Shown here piece by piece: positions 49,929-58,900 of a stretch of DNA of 64,000 nt (within the stretch, counting starts at the first letter, position 1; each line of letters begins with the position of its first letter). The stretch is from Anadara kagoshimensis (Eukaryota; Mollusca; Bivalvia; Arcoida; Arcidae), in assembly GCA_021292105.1 (NCBI GenBank), contig CM037865.1, positions 66,887,630 through 66,951,629 of the forward strand, written 5' to 3'. The notes below the pieces were generated by a model. It saw nothing but the letters and a program-made list of their open reading frames with translations. It made no database searches and was not told the DNA's origin. A program made the translations under genes and the position numbers.

Positions 49929-52900
49929 ACTATGGGCAGCGCTCAGCAGTACTGAATGTCATCATTGCCACCATCATCATCATCGGTAGCAACAGAACTC
50001 ATGTCACCATCATAATCATCATCATAGTTCGTCAAGTCACATCGTCATCATCACCATCATCACTCATAGCAGCAGAGCTTATTTTCATCACCACCATCAC
50101 TATCATCTTCTTCATCATGATAATCATTATCATCATCGGCATCAACAGAACTCATGTCATCACCATCATCAACATCATTATCATATCTCCTTGTGTCACA
50201 TCATCATCATGGTGACATCATCATCATCATCATTATCATCATCATTATATCTCCTCATGTCATATCATCATCATCATGGTGACATCATCATTATCATCAT
50301 CGGCAGCAGCAGAACTGAATGTCATCATCATCATTATTATTGTCATCATCTTCACCAGATCATCATGCCACATCATCATCGCCATAGTGTCATCATCACA
50401 AAAAAAAACTTTCACCATGACCAGCTATTTCCCTTGACTTGCAACTGACAGATTAACCATTGTTGAAGTCATTCATTTTATTCATTGAATTCACAATTAA
50501 TTTGAAAAAAATAAAATAAAAATAAAACCTTTGTTTTAGAAATAATTTAAATGTATTTAAAATTATTGTTGAATATATATAAATTGTCCAAGTGAGCTTC
50601 AAAAGCCTGAATTGGTATAAACCATCCTGACACAATAAGCTAATAATCTGTACCTCCCAATTACAGAAGTTGTCCAGGCAACTGTCTCTTTCAAAAAAAG
50701 TTCGTTGACAAGAATTGAGTACAAAATGGGGAAATATTTCTGAATAGGATTAATTGAAAATTAATTGATTATTATTTAGACAACTAAAATGTTACAATAA
50801 AATTACTTTGAATTTAAGAGAAACTGTAAGAGGAGTTGAGTTCACAAAGTCGGTACCCCCATTCTAATACTTGCTTAAAAAGTGACTAAGTTTCAAAGTC
50901 TGGAAAAATGGAGAAAAAATCTTGAAATATTTCCATAAAGTCAGGTGCACATCTTCAAATACTTGCTAAAAAGTGACTAAGTTTTAAAGTCTGGAAAAAT
51001 GGTGAAAAAAATCTTGAAATATTTCCATAAAGTCAGGTCACATCCTCAATATATATATTAACATTCTGTGAAGTTTCAAGGTTTTTGGTTGAAATCTGTA
51101 AGAGGAGTTGAGTTCACAAAGTAGGTACCCCCATTCAAATACTTGCTAAAAAGTGACTAAGTTTCAAAGTCTTGAAAAATGGGGAAAAAATCTTGAAATA
51201 TTTCCATAAAGTCAGGTGCACATCCTCAATATATATATTAACATTCTGTGAAGTTTCAAGGTTTTTGGTTGAAATCTGTAAGAGGAGTTGAGTTCACAAA
51301 GTAGGTACCCCCCATTCAAATACTTGCTAAAAAGTGACTAAGTTTCAAAGTCTTGAAAAATGGGGAAAAAAATCTTGAAATATTTCCATAAAGTCAGGTA
51401 CCATATTTTCCCCGCCCTTAGTTTCTGTTCTACTTCACCAACGGTGCTCTAGAAATCGGAAGAACTTAAGAAAGCACAATCAGTTTTCCTCCATGTCCAG
51501 TGGCCACATTTTATGTGAAATAAAGTAACATGGCTTCATTAAAGGAAATTAAACGTTGTAAAAACCATGGATTAAACTACTGACAACAACTTTAATCGGA
51601 TATCCACTGTAAAACGATCTAATAAGGACTTGTAACAAGGTAAATAAATTTTATCTGAAAATTTTAAAACATCGTTTTTTTCAGTTTTGTTTAGATTTTG
51701 ATTTCAAGTTGTTCCTTCTTGCGATTTATTTTGTTGTCAAAATAAACAACTGGAAAGGGTATTTAAATGAACATTGATGATAATATTGTCTGTCTTCGAA
51801 GACATATGGTGAGAAGTGGAGTGTGTGCGGAAGATCGGAAGTATGTAGCAGAGATTCAAAAATAAAGCATGTCGTTTTTATATTAAACTGATAACTGAAA
51901 AGGACAGGGTGTCATGATCATTTTAAAAGGGGCAAGGGTGCACTGGACTAAAAAGGTCAGTCACTACGCTATGTGAATACATTTAAGCAGGGGCATCGGG
52001 TGTCAAATACCATGCCCCCAAACACATGGCTAATTTGCATACGAACTACGGTATCGATATCCTACACAACTTCACGAGTCACAAACGATTTATCAACATA
52101 GCCAATAACTTGTAAATAAACTTCTTCTTTCAGTTTCGTATCACATTTTTGGGAATAATCTTTGATTTCTACTTTTTTGTTATGCATAATTTCGCTACCG
52201 CCAAACTGACAGGAATGAATTTTAATACCCAATGAAAGCGGAAAATCCTCGTGACGTTATGATGAATATTAATGAACCAGGTCGGGAAATATTATTGACA
52301 ATCAATTTTTAAAAAAAATATATATAATTTATCATCAAATGTGATCCATGTTTGGAGTTATTTAACTTAAAAACTGTTTAATGAGCATACTTTGTGTTTA
52401 TTTATCTATGTCACTTTGCGTAAATTAAAAAAATCCAATATGGCGGCGACTGTAAAACAACCACATGTACAGCACCGTAGGTCAAAAAGAAGAACGTCGG
52501 CGCGAACTGACAAGATCGTCATTTTTGTTGGGCTTTCCGAGGGGCGTATACTTCATGGATTTTTATGGTTTTTATACAAAAGTGAAGAATTAAAAATATA
52601 TCCAGCAAAAACAATTACGGACTATTTCAGATCGGCACATACATTGTTTTCGTAACTTTCCGGGAGACCCAATCACTCAGATTAGAGTTTATACATACCT
52701 GGGATACCCTATATGGAAATTCCCGTAATTTCAGTCGAAACGAAGGATTTGATTGGCTGTCAAGGTGAAATGAGAGCGGCGCTAAATACGAAAAAATCCA
52801 ACGATCGCTATAAAGCATTCAGCATGGCTGATGCTTTAAAAATGCTTCTTCCTCTTTAAAACGTCTTTTCTGAAAATGTGCCTAGTCTATAACCAAATCT

Positions 52901-55900
52901 GTATGTTGATAACAAAAGAATTTTTAAAAAGTATATTTTTGAAACTTTTTTAAAAACTTAAAAAAAATCTTAAGTCATTTATCCTCATGTCAACAAATGA
53001 AGCCATAAAGCACTAAGGATAGATTATTACTCATTATTAATTATGACAATATGATACATATACATGTACTATTTCCTATTGTTTTCATTACTGGCTTCTA
53101 CCTATTAAAGAAAACATGTCTTTATTTAAGATATGTGTATATACTTGGTGATTTTTAAGTTTTTTTTTCAAAGATTGATAAATAGTGTGGTCAGAAGATT
53201 TTTCTTTAATTGTTTTCAAAGAAATTATTCTGTTAAAATTAGCTAATGCCTTTTTTGTAACAGAAATTTTAACAAATAAAATAGATAAATTAGAACTGCT
53301 CACTATTTTTCCAACTAATATTTATATTGATGTCATAACTGGATTTACAAACCTCTATATAAAGGCCACCTGTCCATAAGGGCCACTTTTGCAACTTCCC
53401 CCGAGTGGCCCTTATAGACAGGTTAGACTGTATGTATAAATAGATACTAACTGTGCTCGGAACATTGTCAAACTCTCTCGTAAAGGCATGTTGTCTTGGC
53501 TTTACAGTCTTTCGATAAACGATGCACGCACAGTGAGGCATGATAAATGTTTATGGCTTTAAAGTTTATTCAACTTCACACAAATATAAAGTGTGGTTAC
53601 TGAGTTAAAGCCAAATAATAATTTAAAAAATTAATAATAATAAATATATCCAAGCTGTGTTTGATATAAAAATAATTAAATTTTATTCATGAAACAGTGA
53701 CAAAAAAACTAAAAACTAAAAAATAAATAAAAATATCTATTTATCTCTTTTAAATAATATAACAATGTTATGAAATATCATGAGACAAAAAGTCCTATGG
53801 TACGAAACGTCTTACAAATATGGTACGAAAAGTCCTGAATATGGTACGAAATGGCATGGGACGAAAAAACCTATGGGACGAAATGTCTGTAATTCCTAAT
53901 TTTCGCTTATTTTGCAGTAGTTTTTTCGCGTGAAAATCAATACCGAGTGAAAATTATATTATGCTTATTGTGTTACAGTTCATATTTTAAAAAAAACACT
54001 AAAATTTTATTACGTGGATATGTCTTAATTTCATATACCTCGAAAATAAATACATGCGGACATTAAATATGATTACAGTATGATGTTTCACTCTCCCAGG
54101 TTTTTCAGTTTATGAAAAGATGTTTCAAGTTCATACTACCTGAGGTCACAGTGAACTCGAATGTATGTCAAGGTCAACTAGCTTTGAAAATTTAATAGTT
54201 TTGTGCCCTGGTGCTATTTATAAAGCTTTGATCATCTAGGTATTTTAGTTCATGACAAGAATATGGAGATCATTTGTGTAAAATTCTCAAAAGCATCAAT
54301 GAGTTATAGCCCAGACACACACCCTCTGTGACCTTGACCTTATTAGATATATGTACTTGGTTCAAGGTTATGGCAAACCCTTGTCATTAATCAGTTTTTT
54401 CTATATATAAATTAGTAACTGCATTTTAAGTCATCATCAAAATGAAAATTATAAAATTTAACCTACTTAACATAAACAAGATCCATTCACACATTTGCTT
54501 ACCATACTAAATGTTATCTTCTTCAAAAGGTTACAAATTGTTACATAGTACAACAAAGTTATACATTATGGTCAAAAGGGAGATATCTCAAATAATGCAA
54601 GCATCATTTAATTTTGGTGCAAATCGATCCAGCATTTAAAGAGAAAAAGATTAAGGTTTACAGATGGCAAACAAATGAAGTCACAAATGCATCTGTTGCC
54701 ATGCAATAGCTAGAAAATAAAGTTTCAAAGTTCCAGGTAAGTTTTGTCCTTAGAGAAAATAATTCTTAAAACACTATGAAATACTTACGTGTAAAAGCGC
54801 AAAAAAATTAGGTTTTGCCGTGTAAAATAAATAGTGATATGGCCGTCCATCAAGACCAAATTCTGCCACTGTAAAACAGCAAATAAAAAAATATATACGA
54901 TTTGTGAAGAAAAAAGATCAAGGAAATGTGCAGATGATTTCTCCTAAATTTTCAGTGTGCTTACATTTATATTTCCCTGTGATGAAAAAAGTACTGATCA
55001 TGTTTTAGATATTCACAGAAAAACATATAAATCATTGAAAGAAGTCTGGGGAAATAAGCTAATTTGTTCCACATTAACCTGTAAATACAGTGGTTTCTGT
55101 GCCAACCAAACCACAAAGTAAACTAAATACCTGTCTAAACTGAACAGTTTTACCAGAATATTCTTTTAATAGTTTGATATTGTTTGATAAATGTGTTATA
55201 ATTGAAGTGAGATGCCATTTCATAAGTGACCACCAAACAAACCTCAAATGAAAAATCCCGAACAATGTGCCCATCTACCTAATTAAAGATTGATCATGGC
55301 AAAAGATTGTTCCTGTGAAGTTTCATTAGGATGTGTAAAATAATTTTCTGAAAAATGGCAAACAAATGTTGGAGGAAGAAATGGAGTACACACTATACAT
55401 GTACCCCTCCCCCTTGTTTGGGGACATAATTAACCTGTATAATTCAATACTAAGCATCTGTCTTATCTGAATAACACAATCTTCAGTCTAAATGGTGTTA
55501 GGCAGGTTACACTGTATATACATATAATTCTACAATCAATTAAACAGAGTTTTAGTTCACAGCATTTCTACTAGTACCAATTATTACTAAACCTAAAAAA
55601 GATGGCTTTTTCGGAATAAGTTTCTTTATCAGTGGTGCTTAGACGAACCAATTCATGAATCAGCTGAATAAACTAGACCACCAAACCAAATTGCATATGT
55701 TGTTTAGGGTCATACTAGACAGCTTAGCAGGAACAAAATAACCTGCGAGTTACAAGTCCACTGATTTAACCATTTCACCACTGTTTATATATTTCTTTCA
55801 TCTGAACCCCAGCCAGGATTGACCCAAGACTTGAAAATGGGTAGTGACTGTTCTTTTGCCAAGCACTCGGCATTACCAAATGAAAGTCGGGGTTCTTTTG

Positions 55901-58900
55901 GATGGAAACTTAAATAAATGAAGTCCCCTGTCATGGTAGGCTTGGCACAATAAAGAACCCTGCTGTATAATGCCATCAGAGCAACACACAGGTAACATTT
56001 CTGCAGCTTTGTCTATAGCTGGCAACATATCAACACAAGTGAAAAATTCTTGACTGGGGCGTTAAACACCATCATTCAACTCAACTCTTAGCTTCTAGAT
56101 CTAAAACTTACCCTTTCTACCTGGCATTACATATATCGGATGCTGAAATTGAAACAAGATAAACATATATACTATATATGCATGTATATCAGGCCCCAGT
56201 TTCACAATCATTCCTAAACTAAAATTTACCTTTACGTAAATCTGGTAAATTCTAGGATTACTATGTTCCTAAATATAAAAATTTCCAATGAAATTTAGAT
56301 GTAGCTGTAATAAGCTTGAACTGATCTTCAAAATAACACCTTAAATTCATGAGTAACTTCATAACTAAATTAGAGAAATGATCACTTTGTCATCCCCAAT
56401 CATCACAGGAAAAAAACCACTTTTTTAAGTACCTGTAATAATTATTGTAATTAATACTGTTTGTGTATCAACAATTACGGACATTCTTAAAACTGTTGAC
56501 ACAAGTATTATATGGACATCTAATGAACGCCATTATGAATCAGTGACATTTAGATTTTATTTCTTGTGAAAAAAAAAGATGTAACATATTTACGGAATAA
56601 TGATATGTAGTCTTGTGAGACTGATCTCTCTTTAATTGAAGTCTCACAATGGGGGAGTTATCTCTCTTAAATGTTCTGTGAACCATGTAGATGCTGGAGA
56701 ATATAACATACCAGTAACAAGCACAAGATTGTGTTGATGTTTGTTTTTATAATCAATGTATATGTCCAACAAATACAATAATTACCTTCATCACTGGTCT
56801 ATGTGTTAGTGGTTTTTAAAAATTACCTTCATCACTGGTCTATGTGTTAGTGGTTTTTAAAAATTACCTTCATCACTGGTCTATGTGTTAGTGGTTTTTA
56901 ATAATTACCTTCATCACTGGTCTATGTGTTAGTGGTTTTTAATAATTACCTTCATCACTGGTCTATGTGTTAGTGGTTTTTAATAATTACCTTTATCACT
57001 GTCTATGTGTTAGTGGTTTTTAATAATTACCTTTATCACTGGTCTATGTGTTAGTGGTTTTTAATAATTACCTTCATCACTGGCCTATGTGTTAGTGGTT
57101 TTTAATACATGTAATTACCTTCATCACTCGTCTATTTGTTAGTGGTTTTTAATAATTACCTTTATCACTGGTCTATGTGTTAGTGGTTTTTAATACATGT
57201 AATTACCTTCATCACTGGTCTATGTGTTAGTGGTTTTTAATAATTACCTTCATCACTGGTCTATGTGTTAGTGGTTTTTTATAATTACCTTCATCACTGG
57301 TCTATGTGTTAGTGGTTTTTAATAATTACCTTTATCACTGTCTATGTGTTAGTGGTTTTTAATAATTACCTTTATCACTGGTCTATGTGTTAGTGGTTTT
57401 TAATAATTACCTTCATCACTGGCCTATGTGTTAGTGGTTTTTAATACATGTAATTACCTTCATCACTGGTCTATGTGTTAGTGGTTTTTAATAATTACCT
57501 TCATCACTGGTCTATGTGTTAGTGGTTTTTAATAATTACCTTCATCACTGGTCTATGTGTTAGTGGTTTTTAATAATTACCTTCATCACGGGTCTATGTG
57601 TTAGTGGTTTTTAATAATTACCTTCATCACTGGTCTATGTGTTAGTGGTTTTTAATAATTACCTTTATCACTGTCTATGTGTTAGTGGTTTTTAATAATT
57701 ACCTTTATCACTGGTCTATGTGTTAGTGGTTTTTAATAATTACCTTTATCACTGGTCTATGTGTTAGTGGTTTTTAATAATTACCTTCATCACTGGTCTA
57801 TGTGCAGGGATTTATTAAGGGCCTATTTAGGGCCGAAATTCGGCCCCATTCCCAATGAAAAACATTGATTTTTTCCCAAAATGGGCTGAGAAAATTCCCA
57901 ATTAGAAAATCGTACCAGATACATAGCTGAAGTCTGGCCATAAATGTGGCTGCTTTTCTCGATCTTCAATCAACTCAGTACACTAAAAGCATTAGATTTA
58001 ATCATTAATGGCATCAAAAATGATGTCAAAATTTTCCCAAAATGAGCAAAAAGTTGCTGGTTTTTCCCAATTTTTAGTTTAGGGCCTTTTCCCAAAAGAC
58101 CCTGATAAATCCCTGATGTGTTAGTGGTTTTTAATAATTACCTTTATCACTGGTCTATGTGTTAGTGGTTTTTAATAATTACCTTCATCACTGGCCTATG
58201 TGTTAGTGGTTTTTAATACATGTAATTACCTTCATCACTGGTCTATGTGTTAGTGGTTTTTAATAATTACCTTTATCACTGGTCTATGTGTTAGGGGTTT
58301 TTAATACATGTAATTACCTTCATCACTGGTCTATGTGTTAGTGGTTTTTAATAATTACCTTCATCACTAGTCTATGTGTTAGTGGTTTTTAATACATGTA
58401 ATTACCTTCATCACTGGTCTATGTGTTAGTGGTTTTTAATACATGTAATTACCTTCATCACTGGTCTAGCCCTTTTATCGTGCAAACCTGATGGTAATAA
58501 ATAGTTTATTGCTCTCTAAAATAGAAAACAAAACATATCTATACAGAAAATTTAAATCCCAAATGACAAAATAATTTTTTGTTTTCACAATTTTGATTCT
58601 TATTTTCACAGTTTAATTCTTATTTTCACAGTTTTTTATTCTTATTTTCACAGTTTAATTCTTATTTTCACAGTTTTTTATTCTTATTCTCACTGTAATA
58701 AAAGTTTACCTTGGACTCAAAGTACTGGAATACTTCTGCATTCTTAATAATTCAAGTTACATTGCATCTTTACATACAGGTACCGTAGTTCTTATTGCTT
58801 GTTAATTTCACAAACAACTAATCTGGAAAAATGCTATATATTATTTAATCTACTCAATAATCCATGTAATACGGTCATACAATAAAAATCGTATTGAATG

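Noticed and set aside
49744-50448. Poly-S / poly-I / poly-H ORFs
   Set aside because: Triplet (ATC)n low complexity, not coding.
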